The notes: generated by a model not told the origin, from the letters alone. Shown: positions 9,988-18,444, numbered from the stretch's first letter. The stretch: 64,000 nucleotides of DNA from an uncultured Cellulomonas sp. (GCF_947494015.1 NZ_CANLTL010000009.1:124001-188000); one strand, 5' to 3'. Numbers and translations: made by a program.

Positions 9988-10857
9988 TCAGGCGTCGTGC
10001 AGCGGTGCGGCGCCCGCCACGAACGCGGCCAGCTCGGGCCCGTGCAGCACCCGCGTCGGCGCCGGCAGCGAGCGCACGGCGCGGGCGAGGTCGGCCGAGC
10101 CCAGCAGGTCGGCGTCGTCGCTGCCGGCCAGCACGAGGTTGCCGTACCGCCGCCCCTTGAGCTGGGCGGGCTCGGCGATCGCGATGACGTCGGCGAACAC
10201 GGCCGCGAGCGTGGCGACCTCTGCGCGTGCCGCCGCCAGGGGTGGCCGGTCGGCGCAGTTGGCCAGGTAGACGCCGCCCGGCGACAGCACCCGGGCGACG
10301 TCCCGGGTGAACTCGACGGTGCGCACGTGGTCGGGCGTGGTGTCCCCGGCGAACACGTCACGTACGACGACGTCGGCGCTCGCGGCCGGTCGGCCCGCCA
10401 GCTCGACCCGGGCGTCGCCGGCGCGGATCCGCAGGGCGGGCGAGCGCGGCAGGTCGAACCAGTCCCGCACCAGCTCGGTGAGCGCCGTGTCCAGCTCGAC
10501 CGCCAGCTGGCGCGAGCCCGGCCGGGTCGCCTCGAGGTAGCGAGCCAGCGTGCAGCCGGCGGCGCCCAGGTGGACGGCGCGCACCGGGGCCCCGGGGGGC
10601 GCGAGGCGGTCGAGCACGGCCGCCATCTGCTGCATGTACTCGAACTCCAGGCGGGTCGGGTCCACGAGGTCCAGGTGCGAGCTCGGCACGCCGTTGACCA
10701 GCAGCGTCACTCCGCTCGGGTCGTCCCGGCTGCGCTCGAGGCGGACGGTCCCGGTGCTGGTGGCGACGGGGATGGTCGGGAGCTCGGCCGGTGTTGTGGG
10801 TGGTGGATGGGATGCTCCACGGCGTCGCCCCGACGAGGTGCCACCGGACCGTCCCAC
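9988..10857 (-). CDS. Spermidine-synthase-like class I methyltransferase-fold protein
   Basis: 289 residues. The fold is that of aminopropyl- and methyl-transferases: GVPSSHLDLVDPTRLEFEYMQQM matches the spermidine-synthase substrate entry, AVHLGAAGCTLARYL is the nucleotide-binding loop, LAVELDTALTELV the acidic end of strand 2, RAGDAR and DVVVRDVFAG the later motifs. The usual GGGDG loop of true spermidine synthases is replaced by LGAAGC. With no polyamine genes nearby, I call it spermidine-synthase-like only. The GTG start at 10857 has a weak upstream site, so the N-terminal 20 residues, rich in Pro and Arg, are uncertain. It is convergent with cspA and divergent from the SOS-type operon. 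Confidence 0.8.
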   Translation of the reverse strand: MGRSGGTSSGRRRGASHPPPTTPAELPTIPVATSTGTVRLERSRDDPSGVTLLVNGVPSSHLDLVDPTRLEFEYMQQMAAVLDRLAPPGAPVRAVHLGAAGCTLARYLEATRPGSRQLAVELDTALTELVRDWFDLPRSPALRIRAGDARVELAGRPAASADVVVRDVFAGDTTPDHVRTVEFTRDVARVLSPGGVYLANCADRPPLAAARAEVATLAAVFADVIAIAEPAQLKGRRYGNLVLAGSDDADLLGSADLARAVRSLPAPTRVLHGPELAAFVAGAAPLHDA

Positions 10858-10886
10858 CCGACCACCGTAGGCCGTCCGACCACGTC

Positions 10887-10915
10887 TTGACGCGATCGAA
10901 CAGATGTTCGACGAT
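10887..10915 (+). promoter_or_regulatory. Promoter of the HEPN-dinB operon
   Basis: TTGACG (10887-10892) and GACGAT (10910-10915) are 17 nt apart. A LexA-type box fills the spacer. Transcription would start near 10922, just before the GGGAGGT ribosome-binding site. Bound LexA would block the -10/-35 interval. Confidence 0.6.
10896..10911 (+). promoter_or_regulatory. Perfect LexA (SOS) box
   Basis: TCGAACAGATGTTCGA is a perfect dyad (TCGAAC, 4-nt centre, GTTCGA). It matches the mycobacterial/actinobacterial LexA consensus TCGAAC-N4-GTTCGA, which is established knowledge. It overlaps the promoter of the HEPN gene and dinB. Confidence 0.9.
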
Positions 10916-10934
10916 AGTCCGGGAGGTGCCCACC

Positions 10935-11381
10935 ATGAGCCGAACGATCCATGTCGCGCCGCTGCCGACCACCGTCGTCGACCTGCTCCGCCGCGCCGAC
11001 GCGGAGCTGCTCGCCGCCCAGTTCTCCGCGGTGCCTGCCGAGATGTTCAACCACGCCCACCTCGCCGCCCTGCGTGCGGCGGCGGCGGTCATCGCCGCCC
11101 GCGGCCGCCCGGGTGGCCGCCGGGCGCCGCGGACGGTGTGGGACATGCTGGCCGCGGTCGAGCCCGGCGCGGCCGACTGGGCCGCGTTCTTCGCCGACGG
11201 AGCGTCGCTGCGCCAGGCGGTCGACGCGGGCCGCTTCGACGCGGTCGACGCCGACCGTGCGGAGCGCACGCTGTGCGCCGCCGAGGACTTCCTCGACGAC
11301 GTCCGGTCGATGCTGGAGGTCGAGGCCGGCCGGGGGCCCGTGCCGGCACCCCGGCACCTGACCGCGGTGCACGCCTCGTGA
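10935..11381 (+). CDS. SAV_6107-family HEPN domain protein
   Basis: A 148-residue all-helical protein recognised as the SAV_6107-type HEPN family. HEPN folds often bind nucleotides or act as RNases. The typical catalytic RxxxxH is not obvious here, so activity is unclear. Motifs: LLRRADAELLAAQF, a central RAAAAVIAARGRPG and AEDFLDDVRSMLE. The gene lies 28 bp before dinB under the same LexA box, suggesting DNA-damage induction. Start: ATG 10935 with GGGAGGT 7 nt upstream. Its role next to a translesion polymerase is unknown. Confidence 0.8.
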   Translation: MSRTIHVAPLPTTVVDLLRRADAELLAAQFSAVPAEMFNHAHLAALRAAAAVIAARGRPGGRRAPRTVWDMLAAVEPGAADWAAFFADGASLRQAVDAGRFDAVDADRAERTLCAAEDFLDDVRSMLEVEAGRGPVPAPRHLTAVHAS

Positions 11382-11409
11382 GCACGCCGACCCGCCGGGG
11401 CGCGCGGAC

Positions 11410-12639
11410 GTGAGCCGGGGGCCACGGGCCGAGGGCGCCCGCCGGGACTGGGGCGCGCAGGAGGACGGCTGCTCGATCCTGCACGTCGACATGGACGCCT
11501 TCTACGCGTCCGTCGAGCTCGCCCGCCGGCCACAGCTGCGCGGCCGTCCAGTGATCGTCGGTGGCGAGGAGCGCGCCGTGGTCCTCGCCGCGACCTACGA
11601 GGCCCGCGCGTACGGGGTGCACTCGGCCATGCCGATGGCGACGGCCCGCCGGATGTGCCCGCAGGCTGTCGTCGTGCCGCCGGACCAGGCGACGTACCGC
11701 GCGGTGTCGGCGGCCGTCATGGACGCGCTGGCCGACGTCACGACGCTGGTCGAGCAGGTCAGCGTGGACGAGGCCTTCCTGGACGTGTCCGGTGCCCGAC
11801 GCCGGCTCGGGCCGCCCACCGTCATCGCCGCCCGCATCCGGGAGCGGGTCCGGGCCGAGCACGGCATCACCTGCTCGGTCGGCATCGCCGGCACCAAGTT
11901 CGTCGCCAAGCTGGCCTCGGGCCACGCGAAGCCGGACGGCGTGCTGCTCATCCCTCGTGCGGCCACGGTGGACTTCCTGCACACCCTGCCGGTCGGTGCG
12001 CTGTGGGGAGTGGGGGAGCGCACCGAGGTCGCGCTGGCCCGGTGGGGCGTGCAGACGGTCGCCCAGCTGGCCCACAGCGACGTCACCACGATCCAGCGCG
12101 CGGTGGGCAAGGTGGCCGGGGCGCACCTGCACGACCTCGCGTGGGGCCGTGACCCGCGCCCGGTGCAGCCCGGCCGGGTGGAGAAGAGCATCGGCGCCGA
12201 GGTGACCTTCCCGTCCGACGTCGCCGACCTCGCCGTCGTCCAGCGACAGGCCGCGGTGCTCGCCGACCGGTGCGCGCAGCGGCTGCGTGCGGAGTCGATG
12301 CTCGCCCGCACCGTGAGCATCAAGGTGCGCACCTCGGACTTCCGGACGCTGACCCGCTCCCGGACGCTGCCCACGCCGACCGACGTCGGGCGTGACCTGC
12401 ACGGCGTAGCCCGGGACCTGCTCGCGGCCGTCGACCTCGGCGGCCTGCCGGTGCGGCTGGTCGGCGTCCGGGCCGAGGGTCTGTCGCCGGCGGGGTCCAC
12501 GCCGCGGCAGCCCACCCTCGAGGAGGCGGTGGGCGACGACGGGGCGGCACGCCGGGACGCGGAGCGCGCGATGGACCTCGTGCGGGCCAGGTTCGGGACC
12601 GCCGCGATAGTTCCCGGATCGGCGACCGCAGAACCGTGA
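11410..12639 (+). CDS. dinB: DNA polymerase IV (Y-family translesion polymerase)
   Basis: 409 residues. The palm catalytic acids are in HVDMDAFYASVE (D27, D29) and SVDEAFLD (D120, E121). The steric and fingers region has VVLAATYEARAYGVHSAMP, and the thumb helix-hairpin-helix is LPVGALWGVGERTEVAL. The little-finger domain follows (IGAEVTFPSDV, VSIKVRTSDFRTLTRSRTLP). No C-terminal beta-clamp QLxLF motif is evident; the tail is short and acidic. It copies past minor-groove lesions and is error-prone on undamaged DNA. The GTG start lies 28 nt after the HEPN gene and the two probably form an SOS operon. Confidence 0.95.
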   Translation: MSRGPRAEGARRDWGAQEDGCSILHVDMDAFYASVELARRPQLRGRPVIVGGEERAVVLAATYEARAYGVHSAMPMATARRMCPQAVVVPPDQATYRAVSAAVMDALADVTTLVEQVSVDEAFLDVSGARRRLGPPTVIAARIRERVRAEHGITCSVGIAGTKFVAKLASGHAKPDGVLLIPRAATVDFLHTLPVGALWGVGERTEVALARWGVQTVAQLAHSDVTTIQRAVGKVAGAHLHDLAWGRDPRPVQPGRVEKSIGAEVTFPSDVADLAVVQRQAAVLADRCAQRLRAESMLARTVSIKVRTSDFRTLTRSRTLPTPTDVGRDLHGVARDLLAAVDLGGLPVRLVGVRAEGLSPAGSTPRQPTLEEAVGDDGAARRDAERAMDLVRARFGTAAIVPGSATAEP

Positions 12640-12683
12640 CGTTGTCATCCTCCGGTCAACTACCGAACCGGGGCCGAGCGACC

Positions 12684-12689
12684 TATCCT
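12684..12689 (+). promoter_or_regulatory. Candidate -10 box for the DUF3040 gene
   Basis: TATCCT, 50 nt before the chosen ATG at 12739, predicts a start near 12696 and a leader with a purine-rich GGGGAAGTGCGGGGG site. Confidence 0.45.
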
Positions 12690-12738
12690 GATGACCCAGA
12701 CCATGACCAGTCCCATCAGGGGAAGTGCGGGGGTAGTG

Positions 12739-13140
12739 ATGCCTCTGTCCGAGTACGAGCAGCGCGTACTGGAACAGATGGAGCGACAGCTCACGTCTGA
12801 CGACCCCAGGCTGGCCAACACGCTCCAGTCACGGGGCGGCCGGCGCGGTGTGGGCCGGTGGCTCATCGTCGGCGCCGGCTTCGTCGGCGGGCTCCTGCTC
12901 CTCGTTGCCGGAGCGGCGATGTCGCAGCTGTGGCTCGGGGTGATCGGGTTCCTGCTGATGTTCGGGGCGGTGGCGTTCGCCTTCGCCGGCCCGGCGTCGT
13001 CGCCGGGGCCCGTCGGCGTCGTCCGGGGGGACGGCACGGTCGGTCCTCGCCCGGCCCGCGGCCACAAGCCCGCGGCGCGACGCGGCTTCATGGCGCGGCT
13101 CGAGGAGCGCTGGGACCGACGTCGCGACCAGGGGCGCTGA
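12739..13140 (+). CDS. DUF3040 membrane protein
   Basis: 133 residues. It starts MPLSEYEQRVLEQMERQLTSDDP, the DUF3040 signature, followed by two hydrophobic helices (about 40-60 and 63-82) and a basic cytoplasmic tail. The function of the family is unknown; such genes commonly sit near the actinobacterial dcw cluster. An in-frame start 48 nt upstream was rejected because the family begins at MPLSE and the -10 box lies just before the longer frame. GTG 12736 directly before the ATG is an alternative. Confidence 0.87.
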   Translation: MPLSEYEQRVLEQMERQLTSDDPRLANTLQSRGGRRGVGRWLIVGAGFVGGLLLLVAGAAMSQLWLGVIGFLLMFGAVAFAFAGPASSPGPVGVVRGDGTVGPRPARGHKPAARRGFMARLEERWDRRRDQGR

Positions 13141-13509
13141 CCGTCCCGCACCGGTCGGCACAGATCGGGCGCTCTCGCCGGTCCGGCAGGGCAGCGGCCC
13201 ACCCGCCCGCACCGCCCTCGCGATCCCGCTGATCGGCACATCCCGCCCCGGGTGACCGGCGGCCGCCGCCCACCACGGTGGGCTCACGTCCCGCGACAGC
13301 GTTCCCGTGCGCGCCTCGCTCCGGCCGCTCCGGCCCGGCCGCTCGGGCGGACCGCGCCGATGGGCGAGCCGGTCCACCGCACGCGGACACCTCCGACGGC
13401 ACCACGGCCGCACCCGCGGTGCGCTCGGCCCGACCCGGGTCGCGCCGAGCCGCCGGGGTGTCGGGCGGAGCGCCCGACGCGCAGGCGCGCCGGGCGACCG
13501 CCGTGCGGA
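13141..13509. other. Non-coding interval between convergent genes
   Basis: 369 bp between DUF3040 and the reverse-strand transglutaminase gene. Open frames here are products of the high GC. A 16-bp inverted repeat (13268-13283, arms GCCCACC and GGTGGGC) could serve as a terminator. Nothing else is recognised. Confidence 0.5.
13268..13283. terminator. Possible hairpin between DUF3040 and tgpA-like genes
   Basis: Perfect 7-bp arms with a 2-nt centre, no T tract, located 128 bp beyond the DUF3040 stop. Weak call. Confidence 0.3.
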
Positions 13510-15708
13510 CTACCGGCGGCGGCTACCGGCCGAGGCGAGCCGGGCGACGTCGCGCAGCACGACGGCGACCCGCTGCTCGAGCTCGGCGTGATCCCAGGTC
13601 CGCGGCGCGAGCGCGTACCGGTGGTTCTCGACCGCGTGGGCCAGCTCGCCCAGCGCGGTGCGCGCGCCGGGGTCCATCGGGCCCTGGCGACGGCTCTCGA
13701 TCTGCTCCTGCACCACGGCGACGGCCTGCCGCGGTGTGTGCGCGTCGTTCCAGGTGATGCCGGACGTCGCCAGGCGTCGGCGCAGGTGCGCCCAGGCCGC
13801 CTCGGGACGCATCTCGACGGACCTCGTCAGGCGCCGGCGCAGCAGCAGCGCGCCGAGCGCCAGCATGAGCAGCCCACCCGCCACGGCGACGGGCACCAGG
13901 TAGCCGGGCGTCCCGGCCGTCGGCGTGGCGGCGGTCGGCTGCGGCACGGGGGCCGTCGACGGCGCCGGCACCGCACCGGCCTCGGGGATCTCCGGCTCGG
14001 CTAGGTTCGGGTCGGCGAAGTCGGTGCCGGCGAACGGATCGGCCCACTGCGGCGGCGCGCCGGTCTGCACGGCGGGGGTCGGCTCGAAGCGCACCCAGCC
14101 CGTGTCGGGGAAGTACAGCTCGGGCCACGCGTGCGAGTCCCGCCCGGTCACCACGTACCGGCCGGAGTCGTCCCTGCTGCCGGGCAGGAAGCCGACGGCC
14201 AGCCGCGAGGGGATGCCCAGAGTGCGCGCCATGACCGTCATGGCGGTCGCGAACTGCACGCAGTAGCCCCTGCGCGACCCGAGGAAGTCCCACACGGCGT
14301 CGTCGGTGCGTGCGGTGTCGACGTCGGTGGTGTAGGTGAAGTTCTGGGCGCTGCGGAAGTAGGACTGCAGGGCCAGTGCCTGGTCGTAGCGATCGGTCAG
14401 CCCCGCCGTCACCTCCTGCGCCGCCCGCGTGACGTCGTCGGTGCGGGACGTCTGCGGGACGGTGAGGTAGTCGGCGAGGTCGCGGGGGTCGTCGGTGCCG
14501 GACGTGCGCAGCGTGTCCGCCGTGAGCCCGAGCAGCTGGACGTCGACGGAGTACTCCAGGCCGCTCCGGGTCACCGCGGGCCGCACGACCTCGTCGCGGC
14601 GGCTGTCGTAGGCGATGCTCCCGCTGACCTCGACGGTCCGGGGCATGACCGGGACCGGGAGCCGGTCCTCGCGCAGCCCCTCCAGGCGCACCTCGAGCCG
14701 GGTGGAGGTCGGCGACGTGTCACCCGCGGGGACCGGGCCGAGGTCGCGGACCGGCCACAGCACCGAGCCGGTGTCCACCGGCGGCAGGTCCTCGGGGACG
14801 TCGGCCTCCCGCGACCAGCTGTCGCCGTCGTAGTCGCGCAGCGTGAACAGGCGCAGCGGACCGGCGGGCACCGGGTCCGCCCGGTACGCCAGGACCACCT
14901 CGGTCGAGCGGGCGCCCAGGCTCTGCCGCATGTCCAGGTCGTCCGCGAGCTGCAGCGAGCCCGACGTCGAGCTGCCGACGTCGGGCAGCCGGACGCTGGA
15001 CCATCCGGGCAGGGCCGTGCTCACCGGACCGACCACGAGAGCCGCGACGGTGACCGCGACGGACGTGCCCGCCGCGGTCACCATGCGCCGCCGCCGGTCG
15101 ACCGCCGCCGCGGCACGGCGCGTCGGCGCCGACGGCGAGGCGCCGACGGCCAGCAGGAGCAGGTAGGCGAGCGCGGTCCCCACGAACGCAGCCGTCGGGG
15201 CAGGACGACCGATCACCAGCGGCGGTATCCACAGCGCCAGGAGCGCCACGCCCGTCCACGCCGGTGCGCCGAGGCCGACGGCGAGCAGGTCGGCGGCGAG
15301 CACGACCAGCAGGGCGCCGCCCACCACGAGCGCCTCGAGCGGCAGGCCCGGCTCGGCCGGCGGCGTCGAGGTGTCCGCGGTGAGCAGGCCGCTGCGCAGC
15401 AGGTCACCGAACCGCCCGAACGACTCCCCGTCCGGCAGGACGTCCAGTCGCCCGGGTGGGCTGCCGTACACGACCAGGATCCCGGCGGCGGCCACCACGG
15501 CGCCGACGACGGTCGGGACCCACCAGGTCCGCGCCGCCGACCGGACCACGGCGAGCACGGCCGCCAGCGTGAACACCGCCAGCACGGCCGCCGTCGTCCA
15601 CCGGCCCGGCCCGATCAGCCCGGACAGCGCGAGCACGCCCGAGCTCACCCCGAGGGCGCACAGGCCACCGGCGATCCAGGCGCGCGGTCCTCGGATGACG
15701 TCGTTCAT
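13510..15708 (-). CDS. Membrane transglutaminase-like protein (TgpA type)
   Basis: 732 residues. The N-terminal 220 residues contain about six transmembrane helices (DUF3488-like). A periplasmic transglutaminase-like domain follows with the catalytic Cys483 in RRGYCVQFATAM and a His/Asp in RDSHAWPELYF. A Pro/Ala/Thr linker leads to a final helix (GYLVPVAVAGGLLMLALGALLL) and a cytoplasmic DUF4129-like tail. Such proteins are typically encoded with MoxR and DUF58 partners, as here. The substrate is unknown; some related enzymes are essential for growth. ATG 15708 overlaps the stop of the DUF58 gene (ATGA). Confidence 0.9.
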   Translation of the reverse strand: MNDVIRGPRAWIAGGLCALGVSSGVLALSGLIGPGRWTTAAVLAVFTLAAVLAVVRSAARTWWVPTVVGAVVAAAGILVVYGSPPGRLDVLPDGESFGRFGDLLRSGLLTADTSTPPAEPGLPLEALVVGGALLVVLAADLLAVGLGAPAWTGVALLALWIPPLVIGRPAPTAAFVGTALAYLLLLAVGASPSAPTRRAAAAVDRRRRMVTAAGTSVAVTVAALVVGPVSTALPGWSSVRLPDVGSSTSGSLQLADDLDMRQSLGARSTEVVLAYRADPVPAGPLRLFTLRDYDGDSWSREADVPEDLPPVDTGSVLWPVRDLGPVPAGDTSPTSTRLEVRLEGLREDRLPVPVMPRTVEVSGSIAYDSRRDEVVRPAVTRSGLEYSVDVQLLGLTADTLRTSGTDDPRDLADYLTVPQTSRTDDVTRAAQEVTAGLTDRYDQALALQSYFRSAQNFTYTTDVDTARTDDAVWDFLGSRRGYCVQFATAMTVMARTLGIPSRLAVGFLPGSRDDSGRYVVTGRDSHAWPELYFPDTGWVRFEPTPAVQTGAPPQWADPFAGTDFADPNLAEPEIPEAGAVPAPSTAPVPQPTAATPTAGTPGYLVPVAVAGGLLMLALGALLLRRRLTRSVEMRPEAAWAHLRRRLATSGITWNDAHTPRQAVAVVQEQIESRRQGPMDPGARTALGELAHAVENHRYALAPRTWDHAELEQRVAVVLRDVARLASAGSRRR

Positions 15709-16970
15709 CGCGCGGTCTCCAGCAGTCGGGCCCAGGTCTGGTGCAGGTCTTCGCCCGGCTCGGCGCCGCACACGTGCCAGCCGGCACGTCGCAGCGCGGC
15801 CAGCGTCACGTCGGCGTCCCGCCGGGCCGCGCCGAGCGCCGGCGGGACGCGCACGACGGCGAAGGCGTCGCAGCCGTCGGCCAGCGGCGCCAGCGCGGCC
15901 CGTCCACGGGCCGACAGCGCGCCGACCACGGCCAGCACGAGCTCGCGCCCCGTGACGGCGAGGCCGAGCTCGGCCACGGCCGCCACCAGGACCGCCTCGT
16001 TCTCGGCATCGGTCGGTGCCGGTTCCAGGTCGACCGCGCGGTCCAGCAGCTCGGCGCGGCCGCGGCTGCCGCCCCCCTCGCGCACCTGCCCGTGCGTGCC
16101 CACGGTCTCGCCGCCGGGGCGCGTCGTGTGACCGCCGAGCAGCCGCACCGGGTGGCCGCCACCGAGCGCCGCGAGCCCCATCGACGTCGCGAGCGACACG
16201 CTCCACTCGATGCCCGAACGGTCCCTCGGCAGGTCGAGCAGGATCGAGGCGGTGCGCCGGCCGGCTCGCTCGTCGCTGCGCACCACCAGCTCGCCGCGCC
16301 GCGCCGAGCTCACCCAGTGCACCCGGCGCAGGTCGTCCCCGACCCGGTAGCCGCGCAGGGCTGCGTCGTCGGGGGACGGGGACCGGGCGCCGAGCGCGAC
16401 GCGGTCGGGCTCGCCCACCAGCGCACCGGAGGGCAGGTCGAGGTCCACGACCGCTGGCCACACCGTGACGTCGACCGGCTCGCCCAGGGTGGACCGGGTC
16501 CGCACCACGCCGAAGGGGTCGGTGCGGCGGGCGACCAGCGGGCCCAGCGGCCAGCGGCCACGCCGGACGGGAGCCAGGGCGTAGGACAGCGCGATGCGGC
16601 CGGCGGAGCGCTCCACCCGGGCCCGCAGCGTGAGCCCACCGGAGAGCTGGCTGGCCGCCTGCTCGCCGAGCTCGAGGTCCGCCAGCCGTGACCGGCCCGA
16701 GGTGTCGCCGGCGAGGACCTCGACGTGGGCGGTCGCGGGGGAGTGCGCCGAGACGGGGTTCGGCTGGACCGACCGGTGCACCCGGAGCGCATGACGACCA
16801 CGAGCCGGGTCGAACAGCACCACCCACAGCGCCCCGGCCAGGACGAGCAGCGGGCCGACGAGCCCGAGCCGGGCGATGTCGATGGAACCCCACAGCCCGC
16901 CCGCGAGCGCGAGCACCGATCCGCCGGCGAGCAGGCCCCAGCCGCGCGGCGTGGGTCGCATCGACCACAT
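15705..16970 (-). CDS. DUF58 domain protein
   Basis: 421 residues. Two N-terminal hydrophobic segments (about 8-50) are followed by the DUF58 region with the hallmark YRVGDDLRRVHWVSSARRGELVVR and a von Willebrand A-like fold (SILLDLP). The family function is unresolved; it works with MoxR AAA+ ATPases, probably in assembling a membrane or periplasmic complex. The start was set at ATG 16970 (MWSMRPTPRGW) because GAGGAGG sits 7 nt upstream; the 24-codon longer frame lacks such a site. It lies 86 bp after the moxR stop and overlaps the transglutaminase gene. Confidence 0.9.
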   Translation of the reverse strand: MWSMRPTPRGWGLLAGGSVLALAGGLWGSIDIARLGLVGPLLVLAGALWVVLFDPARGRHALRVHRSVQPNPVSAHSPATAHVEVLAGDTSGRSRLADLELGEQAASQLSGGLTLRARVERSAGRIALSYALAPVRRGRWPLGPLVARRTDPFGVVRTRSTLGEPVDVTVWPAVVDLDLPSGALVGEPDRVALGARSPSPDDAALRGYRVGDDLRRVHWVSSARRGELVVRSDERAGRRTASILLDLPRDRSGIEWSVSLATSMGLAALGGGHPVRLLGGHTTRPGGETVGTHGQVREGGGSRGRAELLDRAVDLEPAPTDAENEAVLVAAVAELGLAVTGRELVLAVVGALSARGRAALAPLADGCDAFAVVRVPPALGAARRDADVTLAALRRAGWHVCGAEPGEDLHQTWARLLETAR

Positions 16971-17056
16971 GGGGACGCCTCCTCGGGGGGACGGGGCCGT
17001 GCCGGGCCGGCCCGTGGCATGGCGTGGTGCGCGGTCGCGCACGCGGCCGTGGTCGG

Positions 17057-18055
17057 TCAGCCGGTCGCGCGTCGGGCGCGGGGCGTCTCGACGGGCGGCA
17101 GCGGGGTGCGGGCCACGATGCCGCGGACGACGTCGGGCGTGGAGCGTCCGGCGAGCCGCGACTCGGTGCTGGGCAGCAGGCGGTGCGCCAGGACGGGCTC
17201 GGCGACCTCCTGCACGTCGTCGGGCAGGACGTGGTCACGACCGGACAGGGCCGCCAGCGCCTTCGCAGCCCGCAGCACCTGGATCGACGCGCGCGGTGAC
17301 GCGCCCAGCCGCAGGCCGGGGTCCGAGCGGGTGGCGGCGACGAGGTCCAGCACGTACCCCTTGACCGCCGGTGCGGCGTAGAGCCGCCGCGCCGTCGCGA
17401 TCAGCCGGCCGACCTGTGCGGCGTCGGTCACCGGGGCGAGGTCGGCGAGCGGGTCGGCGACCTCCTGACGTTCGAGCATCTCCAGCTCGGCGGACCGCTC
17501 GGGGTACCCGACGCTGAGCCGCGCCATGAAGCGGTCGCGCTGCGCCTCCGGCAGCGGGTACGTGCCCTCCATCTCGACCGGGTTCTGCGTCGCGATGACC
17601 AGGAAGGGTCGCGGCAGCGGGTAGGTCGCGCCGTCCACGGTGGCCTGCGACTCCTGCATGCACTCCAGCAAGGCCGACTGCGTCTTGGGCGAGGCCCGGT
17701 TGATCTCGTCGCCGATGACGATGTTGGCGAACACGGGCCCGGGGCGGAACTCGAACTCGTGGGTCTGCGCGCGGAAGATGTTGACGCCGGTGAGGTCGCT
17801 GGGCAGCAGGTCCGGGGTGAACTGGATCCGCCCGACGGTGCAGTCGATGCTCCGGGCCAGTGCCTTGGCCAGGGTCGTCTTGCCGACCCCGGGCACGTCC
17901 TCGAGCAGCAGGTGCCCCTCGGCGAGGAGCACCGCCACGGTGAGCCGGATGAGCTGCGGACGCCCCGCGACCACCCGTCCGATCCCGGCACTGATCAGGC
18001 TGGTGGTGTCGACGAGCTCGTCGAGCTCGGCCGACGTCGGCACGGCTTGCAGCAT
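17057..18055 (-). CDS. MoxR family AAA+ ATPase
   Basis: A 332-residue chaperone-like ATPase. Walker A is PGVGKTT (55-61), Walker B is VIGDEINRA, sensor 1 is VIATQNPVEMEGTYPLPEAQRDRF, and the sensor 2/lid region contains GASPRASIQVLRAAKALA. MoxR proteins are thought to mature partner proteins carrying von Willebrand-like domains, which fits the DUF58 gene downstream. ATG 18055 follows GAGGAG at 6 nt. A TAGGCT -10 box lies upstream and a 30-bp palindrome further upstream. Confidence 0.93.
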   Translation of the reverse strand: MLQAVPTSAELDELVDTTSLISAGIGRVVAGRPQLIRLTVAVLLAEGHLLLEDVPGVGKTTLAKALARSIDCTVGRIQFTPDLLPSDLTGVNIFRAQTHEFEFRPGPVFANIVIGDEINRASPKTQSALLECMQESQATVDGATYPLPRPFLVIATQNPVEMEGTYPLPEAQRDRFMARLSVGYPERSAELEMLERQEVADPLADLAPVTDAAQVGRLIATARRLYAAPAVKGYVLDLVAATRSDPGLRLGASPRASIQVLRAAKALAALSGRDHVLPDDVQEVAEPVLAHRLLPSTESRLAGRSTPDVVRGIVARTPLPPVETPRARRATG

Positions 18056-18080
18056 GGTGACTCCTCACGGGCTGCCCCAG

Positions 18081-18086
18081 AGCCTA
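18081..18086 (-). promoter_or_regulatory. Candidate -10 box of the moxR operon
   Basis: TAGGCT on the minus strand, 26 nt before the ATG, gives a leader just long enough for the GAGGAG site. No clear -35. Confidence 0.4.
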
Positions 18087-18117
18087 GGCGACCGCGCGGC
18101 GGTGCGGCGAAGAACCG

Positions 18118-18147
18118 GGTGGGGCCACCCGGCCGGGTGGCCCCACC
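18118..18147. promoter_or_regulatory. Perfect 30-bp palindrome upstream of moxR
   Basis: GGTGGGGCCACCCGG followed directly by its exact reverse complement. It lies 32 bp upstream of the moxR -10 box and about 300 bp before mraZ. It may be a regulator-binding site or a cruciform/hairpin; it is too far from any stop codon to be an ordinary terminator. Confidence 0.7.
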
Positions 18148-18337
18148 TCCCTCCACCGGTGGGTCCCGGTCCGCCCCACCCCGCTCCACCGCGCCTGCGG
18201 GCACGCGCCGGTGACCGTGGGCGCCGACGCGCCGGCGGGGGAGCGATGCGGCCGGACGAGCGATGTCGACCGCGGGGACGAGCCGGGAGGGCGGATCTCC
18301 TCCACCGGACCGTGCCGGCCTGACCTGCACGAACGTG

Positions 18338-18353
18338 CGCCGGTGCACCGGCG
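18338..18353. promoter_or_regulatory. 16-bp palindrome upstream of mraZ
   Basis: CGCCGGTGCACCGGCG is a perfect dyad 22 bp before the first MraZ box. It could be an extra operator, or chance in this base composition. Confidence 0.35.
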
Positions 18354-18375
18354 GGTCGGCCCGGACCTCTGGACG

Positions 18376-18401
18376 GTGGAGGGAAGTGGAGTACTGTGGG
18401 G
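18376..18401 (+). promoter_or_regulatory. MraZ boxes and -10 of the mraZ promoter
   Basis: Three direct repeats GTGGAG (18376), GTGGAG (18386) and GTGGGG (18396) are spaced exactly 10 bp, one helical turn, with a degenerate TGGG near 18406. This matches the known MraZ operator pattern of TGGGN-like repeats. TACTGT (18392-18397) inside the array fits a -10 box, so bound MraZ would cover the promoter and repress the dcw cluster. Confidence 0.8.
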
Positions 18402-18444
18402 CCACTGGGTGAGTGCGGGAGTCCACGGGGGAGGTCGGTCGTCC

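Noticed and set aside
13252-14004. Possible gene in the 13.1-13.5 kb gap extending into the transglutaminase gene
   Set aside because: Low-complexity translation, no ribosome-binding site, and most of it overlaps a conserved gene on the other strand.
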